From Tubulanus polymorphus (Eukaryota; Nemertea; Palaeonemertea; Tubulaniformes; Tubulanidae), in the NCBI RefSeq assembly GCF_964204645.1, contig NC_134025.1, positions 24,768,001 to 24,832,000 of the forward strand: a stretch of DNA of 64,000 nucleotides. Reading direction: 5' to 3'. A model generated the notes under the pieces. The model had not been told where the DNA came from. It searched no databases and saw only the letters and a list, made by a program, of their open reading frames with translations. Shown here piece by piece: positions 13,290 through 25,000 of the stretch (its first letter is position 1; each line of letters opens with the position of its first letter). The translations under genes and the position numbers were made by a program.

Positions 13290-15017
13290 TCACGATAGAT
13301 TCAGTTTTTCATTAGTTGTTTTCGATAACGATGTATCAATTCCCTGCGTAGCATGTTCAGCGTCTACGCTACTACAATCTGAATGCGTCGCTGATTGTTT
13401 TTCCTCTGTTTTATTGTCAGACTTTTTAACTTTGGTCTGAAAAAAAAGAGAAATACATGTATAGAAACCTAAAAATTAGTGACGCAACAATCCTATTAAC
13501 CCTAAACGCCTGTCTTATCAAACGAAATAAGGTTTATCTAGTACAATCAATATGCTTTTTACCCATTCATATGTTTATTACCGTACAAACGAGTTATTCA
13601 TCGAGTTATTCATGAACCAAAAACATGAACATTATCAAAACTATACTTATCAAGATCTCTGAAGAAAACATCATAAAAACAAAGTACTTCTCTATATATT
13701 TTTTTCAATAAATATGGATAAGCCTAGGAGGAAAAAACAACTGTGGCCGATAGAACAAGATCTCAAAAGTAGTCAATCCCAAGCAACTAGCCGTTACATG
13801 GATTCAACCTACGGTTGTATTCTCTGAAGATGGTGAGTCCAATTGGATTGTCACTGGTCCATCGTTCTGGATATGCACTTGCATATAAGCACCAAAACGT
13901 CCATCTGTAGAAAGATAACTTAGGTTTAACTGAAGATTTTGAAATTTTGTCTCACGGACTTACTCACAAAGAATCAGGGTAATGAATTCTGAATAAAAAA
14001 TCTTTTTTTTTTAAATAGTGTTGGCAATTTTTTTACAGAGTGCAACTACTCACCTTTAATTTTTTCCGGCTTATATGTATCTTTCATATGTTTGAGGAAG
14101 TCATTGTAAAAACTTTCCGACTGATCTGCACCCATCGAACTGCGGAAATCAGGTTTATGACCTTTCATAGTGCACGTTAAAGTAAACTATAGAATTTTTC
14201 ATAAAAAAAGAATATTTTTCATTAGAACAGGAAGCTATATATTGAATAGATAAGGATTATTGTTCAACAACTGGTTCAACGGTCAAAGATAATTTTGATA
14301 AAACTGTTGTTTCACCTGGCTAACGCATAGAACCTCTAAATCTTTATCCATTACACCTTTGTTCCATCGTTTTCCACCGCCGTCCTCAAACACCCTCAAA
14401 TTCAGAATTTTCTTCACCCTTTGAACATTAAATTCATATATAATGTAGAATTTGGAATTAAAAAGTAAGGGCTATTGAAATAGCTGCTTACATGTATTTG
14501 ATATCATTTGTTGTATCGTCTTTAGAGATTCCTAACAGAACACATATTCCTCGGCCAATAGAACTAACTACTTCATCACCAACTAGAAATACATACATGT
14601 ATATAATAATAAGGATGCAATGGCTGATTGGGATCCGAACCCCTCCAATGTTAGAAAATTCTAAGTATAGTCACGAAAATTTGGATTCGAACCCACTAGG
14701 GCTATTATGAAGCAAGAGATGCTAACTCTTAAACCATTGTCACTACTTATAACCCAACCATTAGCTACCCTATCATAATGAATCTCGTAGCCCTAAACCC
14801 CAAACCTAATTGCTTTTAAAATTCTACGCTTTTAAACCCTAACATGTAGACCCTAAACACCGATTTTCTGCGGTTGAAAAAGCCGCCATTTTGTTTTTTT
14901 CTTATTCATCAACGATAATAACCATCTTCGATTGAATGGTAAATCCTGGTTTATGTCACAGATTATTTACTTACCCACAACACTTGCATTAGACACTCGT
15001 TGTATAACGGCCCTCAT
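13290..15017 (-). CDS. DTD1: D-aminoacyl-tRNA deacylase 1
   Basis: Six exons: 15017-14975, 14582-14492, 14418-14316, 14186-14054, 13904-13813 and 13436-13290, total 609 nt (202 aa; human DTD1 is 209). The enzyme hydrolyses D-amino acids (and Gly-tRNA-Ala) from mischarged tRNA in the cytosol. The product starts MRAVIQRVSNASV and continues SSIGRGICVLLGIS, VKKILNLRVFEDGGGKRWNK and FYNDFLKHMKDTYKPEKIK. The two family signature motifs are intact: SQFTL, split by the exon 3/4 junction, and NDGPVTI. The last exon encodes the low-complexity Lys/Glu/Ser tail typical of DTD1 and ends LNLS. The exon 3 acceptor (atgttcaaag) lacks a pyrimidine tract, but phase and homology require it. The start codon is 385 bp downstream of the stop of the Ig gene on the same strand. 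Confidence 0.95.
14600..14757 (-). mobile_element. tRNA-derived SINE-like element in DTD1 intron 1
   Basis: On the minus strand a box A-like TGGTTTAAGAGTTAGC (14736-14721) is followed at normal tRNA spacing by a perfect box B GGTTCGAATCC (14693-14683). A second box B-like GGTTCGGATCC lies at 14641-14631. No cloverleaf with paired acceptor stem is visible, so this is a tRNA-derived retroposon remnant rather than a tRNA gene. Confidence 0.55.
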
Positions 15018-15401
15018 ATTAATCCTCGAAACTTATTTCCCGTAATAAAAGTAACAAAGCAATAATATAATGTAATAAAATATATTTATACCCACGACCT
15101 TGGGACGGTACAATGATTATGCGTCGTAACATGGTATTGGACATATACCCGGACAGGTATCGGACGAAAAACGATCGAGTCAACTTTCCTATGCTATCGT
15201 TTTTATTTATCCTATATGATATGATATTCATGAATGATTCAGAATCTGGTGAAATGCGATGAGAATAGCAAAAAATACATTGAAATAAATTTCGAAAGTA
15301 GGGTTGACCTTGATTCCAGATGACGTAGAAGTACCTGCAATAAAGAACGCATGCGGGCGTAAATCATGTGGCTGTTGTCACGATTGAAAAAGCTCTAGGA
15401 T

Positions 15402-17518
15402 CTAAGTATTTATTTTCATAAAGTATTTACTCGTGATTTTCAGAGATGCAGAAATTTGTTGATCTCTGTAGCCCTGCCCGTGTGATTTGCATGTTACAAG
15501 TCGCCCATTTCTCGACGTTGATTTTAGGTTTAATTTCCTCAGATCGATCATCCAAGCGGCAAAGTATGGCTGCACACATACACTGAAAATATCAGTTACA
15601 TAAGTTAAGAGCGAGATTAAACTGATACAATGGTTATAATAAGATATTCATAAAACAATAGTGTCATTTTTCGACAATCCGCTCAATTCAAGTCGAACAT
15701 TTTCAGGTCATATCCCATCTCATGAACGTGGACTACATGTGAATTAGTAATGAGTTTTAAGTGACGATACAGACACTTCGGCCAAAGAATATGCGAATAA
15801 TTTCAGATACGCAAGTGGTCAGAAGATGACGGAAGGATCTTACTGGCCCGCACAATTTGTTTGACTTTCTTCTCCTCTAGTATATGAATCTCTTATCTTG
15901 ATTGGTTTATCGTCTAGTAACATCTCGATGAGTGGTGCTGAGAAATTTGACTGACTCTTACAGGTGACCCGATGATGACTTTTTGTCATCACTAATGTTG
16001 ATCCATTGTTGAGTTTTATCAGTTTTCGCAGATTGCCATCGTACACGTGCCAGCTGATTGAATGGGGTGGTCCTACGTAAATACGAAGAATCATAGTAAA
16101 TAGTAAAATTAAATCGATTGGAAAGGGGAGCAGTTATACAACGTTTGGTTACCATTTGTTTATATTATCCATACCCGGTTATCTTTATCAAATAAAAGAT
16201 AATAAATGCCAATGCCATTTTTTGAAAAATTATTTTTATCAAAGCAAACAGGGTTAACGCTATCTATATATACTACGCGATGTTTTACTTACCCATTACT
16301 GAGAGAAGGGAATTCTGATGTGTAACGTTTGTACCTTTGACTCGGCAGCTGTAGTGTCCTTCATCTCCTGATTGAACACCTGGATATAATAATCATTTAG
16401 AGGCGTGTCATCGGAAAAAATGTGTAAATCATTATGACTAATGTCTATTTCAACTTTGCTTGAGAGGACATCGGGTGGCCTAGCAGTTGTCCTTAAACAT
16501 CGAGTCAAACATCATTGTTTAATCCATTTTACGCTGTATTGAAGGATAGCCAAATGTCTTTGCTGAATGGGGTTACATCATAGAAAAGTTACTCCATTTT
16601 CTCAAGACTTCTTGGCAATCTTTCAATACAGGGTTACAATGGATTAAAAACCGATGTTTAATTTTGCTGCACATCCGTGTAGGCCCCTATTAAGACCTTT
16701 ATCAGGTATATACTACTAAAGCTAACTGAGCTGAGCAACCCAATGTCCTCAAGAGCAAGGTCGAAATAGACATTCCGATTATAGGCCTACCTAGAATTTG
16801 CAAACTTAATTCATTTGAATTGGGAGTTTTGGTCACTTTCATCCGATTGTCAGTGATAAAACTGCCATTCATACGCGTTCCTGTTGAAAGCATCATGCCC
16901 TCGCCCATGGAGTACATGTAGTTCTTCATCTGATTTTTCATTATTTGAATGTCATCAGCTGCAGTATTTTTCACCTAAAACGAAAGAAAAACGGAGTTAA
17001 TACTCATAGAATATTTTTCCAATTTTCCGACTCAAACGTTTGTTTTTAGTAAAACGATTAAAATGATTTCTTTTCTATAAATCAGCTCATTCTTTATTCC
17101 AGTTTTGGGAATTATTTTCCCAAAAAATCGCACTTAATTAAATTCAGTCTATCACAACAAATCTTACTGAACAGGAAAATTTGAAATTTTCTCCGACTTT
17201 CAATTTGACATCTTCCGTCATTGACATACCCCATATGACTGAAAATATCAATAAAATAATGACAAAATAAAATATCGTTTTGATATACATACCTCATACG
17301 TGTACACCTTATAATACCTCATACGTTGAATACTTAAACGCGATTTAGGTTTTAAACACTTGAACATTTTGAAACACTTTTAAAGTTTTTACTCATCAAT
17401 TAGGAGTACACTTATAACCCATTCCTTCCCTCATAAAAATATATACCGGTACAAAGTTACCTTTACTACAAAACGTCAACAGAAAGCATATTATCTGAAA
17501 TCCGCGGTCGGGAATCAT
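15402..17518 (-). CDS. Secreted immunoglobulin-superfamily protein, two Ig-like domains
   Basis: Six exons: 17518-17461, 17238-17168, 16974-16791, 16379-16293, 16072-15844 and 15582-15402, total 810 nt (269 aa), phases consistent. Exon 1 is a signal peptide (IICFLLTFC core). Domain 1 (about residues 25-130) starts EDVKLKVGENFKFSCS and closes with the Ig hallmark SGDEGHYSCRV; the two strand-B/F cysteines are present but the usual core Trp is not obvious. Domain 2 has HHRVTCKS and NGRLVTCKSHGQGY as the paired cysteine strands. N-glycosylation sequons NVT, NGS and NFS are present. There is no transmembrane segment or GPI-type tail, so the product should be secreted. AATAAA (15413-15408) overlaps the last codons. 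I do not recognise an orthologue; it may be lineage-specific, for example in immunity or adhesion. Confidence 0.72.
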
Positions 17519-18098
17519 GTTCGAGTGGTGATCTATACTCCCGGGTATATACTACTGATGAATGAAAATAAACAGCATGTGTGCTCATGATGAATGAAAA
17601 TAAACTAGTGGGAGTCAAAAAGACTAGATACGTTTCATTAATCAAACCGATTTTAATTACATTTTCTACAGTTAATATAAAATCGTATCACTCCTGATTA
17701 AATGGTGTGCGACAGCAACATACCTGTGTTAATTCAAGCAATACAATGTAGGTCTAATCAATATTCACTATTGATTTGAGAGATCTATTGTCTGTCACAG
17801 GGATGTTTTATGGATTAAAACTGTAAAGTACCATCATAGTCACGTACAAGCAGTCACTGGCTGTTATGATAATTCATCATTCTCGATTAAATCAACAATG
17901 AAGGAAATGTAATGGTATATTACGCAGCTGGAACCGAACGGTTGTCGTGGTGTGCCCGGGAGTTGCCCAAGCCAGTGGTACCAGACGTATGCCGCGTGGT
18001 CAATTCTGGGCCACATTTAAAAAAAAGTAGTTTTCAGCTTTCAGGTGCTGAAAATAAAGAGGTCCGGCTGAAAACTATTCTTTAGGTTTTGATAACTG
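17519..18098. other. Intergenic, upstream of the Ig gene
   Basis: Promoter side of the Ig gene. It carries two near-identical 19-nt words, gatgaatgaaaataaac, at about 17557 and 17589 (short direct repeat). The part at 17930-18010 is GC-richer and open on the minus strand, perhaps connected with the ORF at 18099-18320. No clear gene. Confidence 0.4.
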
Positions 18099-18320
18099 CT
18101 ATTGCGCTGCTGGGATATCGAACGGCGTGTCGTGGTCGAGCGATTCATGGTACTGGCACGGTTCGCCTTTTGCCACGCACAAAGAACTACGTCGTTCTCC
18201 GGCGTAGAGGATTCCGTGTCCAGGGAGCACAACCTTAGTCCACTTCCTTAATCCGCGATTTAGTGTTAACTGGCGTCTTGTAGCTATGGATACCCCAAGA
18301 TGGCGATGTATTGATAACAT
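18099..18320 (-). CDS. Unrecognised 73-codon ORF with presequence-like N-terminus
   Basis: It starts at ATG 18320 and reads MLSIHRHLGVSIATRRQLTL, rich in Arg/Leu/Ser with no acidic residue, like a mitochondrial targeting sequence. The rest includes KWTKVVLPGHGILYAGERRS and ends DHDTPFDIPAAQ before TAG. GC content is above that of the neighbours, which favours real coding. It would be divergent from CFAP70 (start 19008), with about 690 bp between the two. No family assigned; it could also be a first exon whose remaining exons I did not find. Confidence 0.35.
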   Translation of the reverse strand: MLSIHRHLGVSIATRRQLTLNRGLRKWTKVVLPGHGILYAGERRSSLCVAKGEPCQYHESLDHDTPFDIPAAQ

Positions 18321-19007
18321 GAAATACAAGATAACACGGAAATAATCGTTGTTCTTGAGGATATCAATTTAATTTCAGTTAACTAATGTACGTAATGATT
18401 TAACTAGGATTGGCAGTTAACGCTGTCATTGGATCCAAACTTAACCATCATCATAAGTCTATCATAAGGATAGACTTACAAAAAATATCAAATTTTGATT
18501 CAAAAAAGCATTCTCTCTCGCAGTCTCTGCTCTCTCTGGGTTTTTCTGTCAGTAGTAGTCTTAGTCAGTAGTAAGGGCCAAATTCGGTTTTCGTATTTAG
18601 TCGACTAGCGGTGGGAACTAATAACAGAACGCGCTTGATTTTCAAACTATTTCCGGAATAGTTCCGACTAATCAATGGACATTCGGTTTGGTTTAGTTCG
18701 TTTATAGTCGGCCACCTCAGATAACCGAAGGTTGCCCAGTGTGTCTGCCTGTAACTTGTAAGTTGTAATACACTCTCTCTTTTGGAAAGAAACTACAATA
18801 CATACTTGACACTGACAGACTCACTCACCGACTGTCTGGCACTAGACCTACTACTGCATCCTCCCTCCCCAGGACTGCTAGCCACATTGGCAGAGTGGCT
18901 CCACTGCTGGAGATCCCTATGTAGTGTACTAGTGAAGATGATTTTTACTCATAAATGATAATGATTTTGAATTGATGCAAGTCTTTTTGATTTAATTAAT
19001 ATAGAAA
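18321..19007. promoter_or_regulatory. Presumed CFAP70 promoter and 5' UTR
   Basis: Non-coding region before the CFAP70 start codon, with CT-rich stretches (tctctctcgcagtctctg near 18510). The acceptor ttaattaatatag just before the ATG implies a non-coding first exon upstream. If the 18099-18320 ORF is real this is a bidirectional promoter. Confidence 0.4.
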
Positions 19008-22000
19008 ATGACTACAATGACATCTGAACCACCAGAGACTGTTCAGGTTCGGCCTCCTGAACCAATTAGTATCACAGTACTGAGAGTAAGAAACTTGGTA
19101 AGTACATAGACATAGACATAGACTTTGGCTTAGCTCACAAGAAACTGTTTGGATAGGAATTGATTCTGCTCATTCCTAAATCAATATTTTATTTTTACTT
19201 TTAGAAAGGAGTTAAAGGAGACAATGTAAACACAATTGTGAAGCTGGAATTTGGTGAAAAAACTCTTGGTGAATCGACAAAAGTGGAATGCACACCTGAC
19301 ATTCCGGCGGAAATTAATTTCAATTCAACTATCAATTGTTCGTTTGATGATCCACTTAGTCTTGATGAACTTGCATCACATCCTCTGCTTGGTAAATAAA
19401 AGTCTGAATCATGTTTAGATCATTAATCTATGTATGTGCTAATGTTATTTTAAGGGTAGTTAAGCCTGGTTTGCAGCCTGTAAATTTTTCTACTTTTCAT
19501 ATTTTTTTACAAATTTCAGTAACGATAATCGAAGTCTTACCAAAAGAGAAAAAACAAAAGGAGGAAAAGACACAGATTCTTGGGCAGTCATCATTTGATT
19601 TGCTGCCACTAGTCAAAGGTAATAAGTTTAGCACCAAAAAACACGGCTATTCTTTATAGTATGTATAATTTGCACATTTCCATGACCGTTTCAATTTCAT
19701 TTTTTATCTTATTTCAGGGGAAAGCAAATTTAAGCATACCTTGCAAATTCATTCAATACCAGGATCACCCTTAGAAAATCTGCCACCTGAACACCCTAAG
19801 GTAGGCCTATAGCATATTGATTTGTTATCATTTCCCTGTATATTGGTATCTTCCCACTCAACAAATTTTCCTTACATTGATTTGCAGCCTGAAATTGATA
19901 TTCAACTGTCTGTTAACGAAGCACTCATTTCTGAAGCGCAACAGAATGAAGTGAATCTTATGACGGTCACTGTCGGTTCCTGTTACTCCCCACCAGAAGC
20001 TTGGACTATCCTTGGTACACAATTCATGTATACGGTTTCAATGCCAGTACCATTAACTTCAGAGGTTTGTGCATTGCTCTAATTTTCAAATTGTAAGGGA
20101 TTTTTTTATATAAACATATCTGTAGATCCTAATGAAAAGAATGAGGTCATACCAAATCTAATGCTATTATAATGATTAGATGATTGCTTTTTGAAAATCG
20201 CATTATTGTTCTTATTTTTGCAGAAGGAAAATGTTGTCGTTTTTCCTAATGGACAGTTGAAACCGCCTGTTGATAAGGAGCCACCCACTAAAGAGTTAAA
20301 ATGGCTTTTCCCTGGACTAGCACAAGGGAATGCTTGTAACATTCCGGAGAGGTACTTTTTCTTTAATACAGACACTTTTTGAATTGATCAACTCATATCA
20401 CCTTATATCTATTTATATACCTTACCTAAGCTTATCTTCAATTTTCCTTCCCTAAATTGACTCTTACTTCAAACAATGAAAGGACATGTTACTGCTGAAT
20501 TTTTTCAGATTTATTTCATCAGACCCGGTCGAAGATGAAGATGGTGATTTCAAGTCAAAAGATGATAAAGAACACAGATCCACGTCGGAGCAAGAAAAGA
20601 ATCGTGTGACATGGAATACAGAACGACACAGTTTCATGGAGGCTTCAGCTTGTAAAAAGTATGCTTATCTTGCTTGAAACATTCTGAATTAATTTCTTCA
20701 TAATATTAATTACAATTTCAAGGTCTAACAGTCTGAATTTTTTAGACCAAACAAATGATATTCTCTGGAAAATTGACTGAATACCCCATTTTTCTCACAG
20801 CCTTGAAGAAAGAATAGCTAAATGTCGGTATTGGCCTGTAGAAGTGATGAGGTTACCATTAGCCCCTCCAGGCGGTAAACCTGGTGCTGGAAAAAAGGTA
20901 TGCTAATTTTTTCATTGATAACCGACAAACTTATAAGTAAAGACCTAAAAGATACAATTCAATATTCTGTGCACTATGTATAATTCGATATTACGCAACG
21001 TTTTTGGCATTCTTGCTTATCACTCATATATGTATGGAATCACTTGTATGATATTGCTTTAATATACTGTAAATATATTATGTAAATGGTTGCATATGGT
21101 ATGATTCCAATATCTAATGCACGTATTTTTTCTCTATTGCCTACGTATTGCATGGTACGCACAGACAAGATGGGTTGGTATTGCAAATACATATATTATT
21201 CCTCCATCTTGTAGAACAGGAAAAGTGTATATTATGCTTAAAAGCTTGTCTATATATTACTATAGGCATGTGAAGATCTCACTAGTTTAAGCTTATCCAT
21301 TGTAATTTCTGTCTCCCTTACCCTATATATAGAAGCTTTGAAATATTCTGAAATTCAAAGACTTTTGCTTATCTTTACTTTTCCTTACATTCAATGAAGA
21401 CTAACATCTGTAGCAAATTTTCCATTTTCATATCATATTTGTGAGAAACAAGCTTTGTTCTTGAGTAATAAAAAAATTTCAAGTTTCCTTGGTTTGTATT
21501 GCATGCACATATGTTTTTTTAGCTTATCATAAGTTATAGCTAGATAAAGAAGTAAAACTTTAATTATTTTACAATTGCTGTTAGTAATATAGTAGGCCTA
21601 TATGAATCAACAAAATTGTGGATTCCTGTTTGATTGTATATTGTATTGAAGTGAATGTTTTTGCAGGATGACGAATCAATGATCAGCTATCATGGAATTG
21701 TGTATGTAAATATGGCTCCTTTGTTATATCCTGGAGGTAAATGTTAAAATCTCACAATATCTGAGCACTGTTTTCGTTTCTCTAGTTTTGACGTTATGAT
21801 TTTATTTTCCCTTTCCTTTCCAGTGAAAAGAATTAGAGGGGCTTATAAAATCCTACCATTTAATGAAAATGAGGTCTTTGAAAAGGTGAGTGCATGAAAC
21901 CTGCAATTCTATGTACACGTAGTACTCGGATTGTACCAAAAATGATGATGTTCCATTCTAGACAAAACGTAAAGGCACATTGGCAGAAGAGGCCGCACGA

Positions 22001-25000
22001 ATTGCCAGTGGAATGATGAGTCGCACTATGAGTTCTCCGTTCCCTAAAGGCAAGGCCCCTGAAAAGGGTGAAAAGAAAGAAGTTAAAAAAGGGGTAAGGA
22101 TATGGTCACCATCCATACGCATTTAAATGTCTATTTTCAACAAGATGAGTTGCCCAATTTATGCACATTACGAAAATTGAAATCAAAATTCAGAATTGTT
22201 TACACTTCTGAAGATATTATGAAAGATGTACGAATAATCTATACCCTGATGTCTGAATATATACCGGTGTTTGTGAGCAGTTTGACGCCTGTAGAAAAGT
22301 GTTGTTTGATTCTATGTGGTAATCATACCATCATGTGTAGTGAGATGGGTTGAATCTAATTACCGGTATCTGGATTTGTTTCTTTAATAGTAAATCATTC
22401 AAATTTCAGTTACAAGTACCCCAACCTGCTCGCGGTGTAAGATATATTAACATATTTATTGAAGTTTTTTGACCACTTGTCCTTATATTCATGGTTTCCA
22501 TTTATACATATGTATATTCTTTCTCACTATCGCAAAATTCTGCATACCATAATTACTTTGAATTGTCTATTATAGCGGAACTGTTTCATAATTGAGAGCT
22601 TTTTTGGAAAAAAACATCATGTTCCTCATCTCTAAAGAATATACATCAAATTCAATTCATTGCATGACTATATTCCAGCATATTCATTCATTATTTAAAA
22701 GACCCGAACTCATATCAATTGCATGCGATGGATATAACCAAAAATTCGAATTTTTTATATAACTCGTAACGTTTGAAACTAATATTATTGTTTTCTTCAT
22801 CTCCTTGATGTTGTGGTTAGTTATGTGTTTATTCTTTACTTGTTGTGGATTGTTTTATATCATTATAATCTTTATCCAAAAAATGACTAATCTAGATTGA
22901 TTTTGTGTGCGTTGAAGTGGTATTTGTTTGAAATCATAATATGTCCTTCAAAGGATTGTTTCATCAATAGAATTTATCATTTACCATTTCACTTTGCTAT
23001 AACCTCAAAATGCTACTATCCCCTCCGAAAGCAATTCCCGAATGCATGCCAAGCTTTCTAAAAATTTTGAGCCAGAAACCTTTCTAAACTAAAAACCCAA
23101 TCTCTTTAATAGCCAGGTCAAGTCTTTCTGGATTTTCCATAGGATAGAATTATTACTAAGGGTAAATATGGTTCAAGTAAAAAGAGAATTAACATTCTAA
23201 AATTTGTATGCCTTCTTAGGCATGCACTAGTACTAGGTGATCAAGAAGATATCGAAATTATGAAATGTGAGCATTTTGTACGTTGTTCTTTTATAGAAAA
23301 GCCCTGCACCATCCGATCGTGATGAGGTTTGTAGCTTGGACAGACATAATATCTTATTGCATCATGCATACAATCGCTGCATGAACCACAGAATTAAGTC
23401 CAACATCTACCATATTATCTACCATACGTTATTTATACCATTCAGCTTCTAAAAAATAATGGCTGCATGCACCATAATAATACTTCATTGTTACATGTTG
23501 TTCAAGCGCAGTAGATATTTAGGGTGTGGTGATGGTACTCTCCTCTAAGAAGAAGGTGCTTTTCTCACATTTTACACGCTTTCAGTTAATTATAAAGCAG
23601 CAGAATTTTTAGCCACTCACATTACAAATGAATAGGAAAGAGTCAACATCAAATTGAGTCCTGTTTCTCAGCTGAAATTTGACCATTCAAAACTTGGCCG
23701 TTAACGAAGTAGCCTACTCAGTATATTCGCAGCAAACTGTCGTTCATAGAATTAAGACAGTTTAAAGATATATCTACCAGTGTTCTATCCATAAGTTTTT
23801 TCTCTTTTATATCATGTCCCGTTGCAGAATAAGGTACTGTAGGATATGTGTAGATATTGTCTCATCTCGTTAGTGCATGCTGAGCTGTCTAGTTTCTGTA
23901 TCCTGTCAAAGCAGTTTCATTTTGCAAAGCTTTCTTATACACTATAGCTTTATTGTATATCTATGCATCATGCTGGTAATATTCCATGCTATAAGTGTTA
24001 ACTTTCACAATTTCGTTGAATATTGGATTCTATTATGGCGATAGAGAGCTCTTTGTGCAATACATCAGTTGATAGATTTGTATCTTATTTCATGAAAAAC
24101 CACTCCTTGTATCCAATATTCAACCAGTTTCCTTCATCACAAGGACTTTTCATGTTTCCTTTCTAATATTAAACTAGTTTCCAGACATGAACATTATCGT
24201 GAGGACTTACATGTTTCTTTTCTAATCTTACAAGGCTCTTTTCTTTGTATCACTTGTATTATATTTGTTACCGGTATATAGCAGAACTGCTTTAGATAGT
24301 ATTATGTGTATTCTATAGAGAGAAATACTGAGCCAAACTTTTTGTTTAATTTTGAAGAGTATGGTAAACCTAGAAGCTCTCTCTGTATTTAAATTAAATG
24401 TATTCACATGACTTTTTTTAGGCATCGGCGATGTTAAAACCCTCCGAAACAGGGTCAGAAGTAGATGGAACTGCTGTTGTAAATGTCGAAGGACAGCAAT
24501 ATGTTGATGCCAAGTCATACGTTATGCTTGAGATAAGCTTATTGAGACCTTTGGTTCCGAAGAAAGCCCCTGAGGAGTTAGCGAAAAGGTTGTTGTATCC
24601 AGGAGACTTCATTAAAACAGTCACGATATTCATCATTAAAAAATGGTAGTCACCTATAGTTCCCTATTCTTTTATTTGACAGAGTTTCGGAATATATACC
24701 TCCTAGACCACTTTTCCCTAAAAGAACAAATGGAGCACAAAAGGTAATTATGTGAGGAAGGCTGTATCATAACTCTTCACACATTTCAAAGAAAATGATT
24801 GTGTTGATTCACAAACATCTACGTTTCAGTCGGTTGAAGAATACCACAACCAGGTTGCATCAGTAGCAGGCTTGATCCTTGATGAATTCAGGGAACTATT
24901 TGGCGAGCAGTTTGCCAAAGGCGAGATGGTTCAATCACATGAAGCTATGGAGAAGAGGTAAATTTTTCGATTACTTAACACAAGACAATATCTTCACGAT

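Noticed and set aside
18731-18736. GTTGCC half-site of an RFX X-box before CFAP70
   Set aside because: Ciliary genes often carry X-boxes, but only a half-site is visible, which is expected often by chance.
22410-22434. Possible second microexon in CFAP70 (LQVPQPAR)
   Set aside because: The usable GT donor would make it 25 nt and break the frame between phase-0 neighbours.
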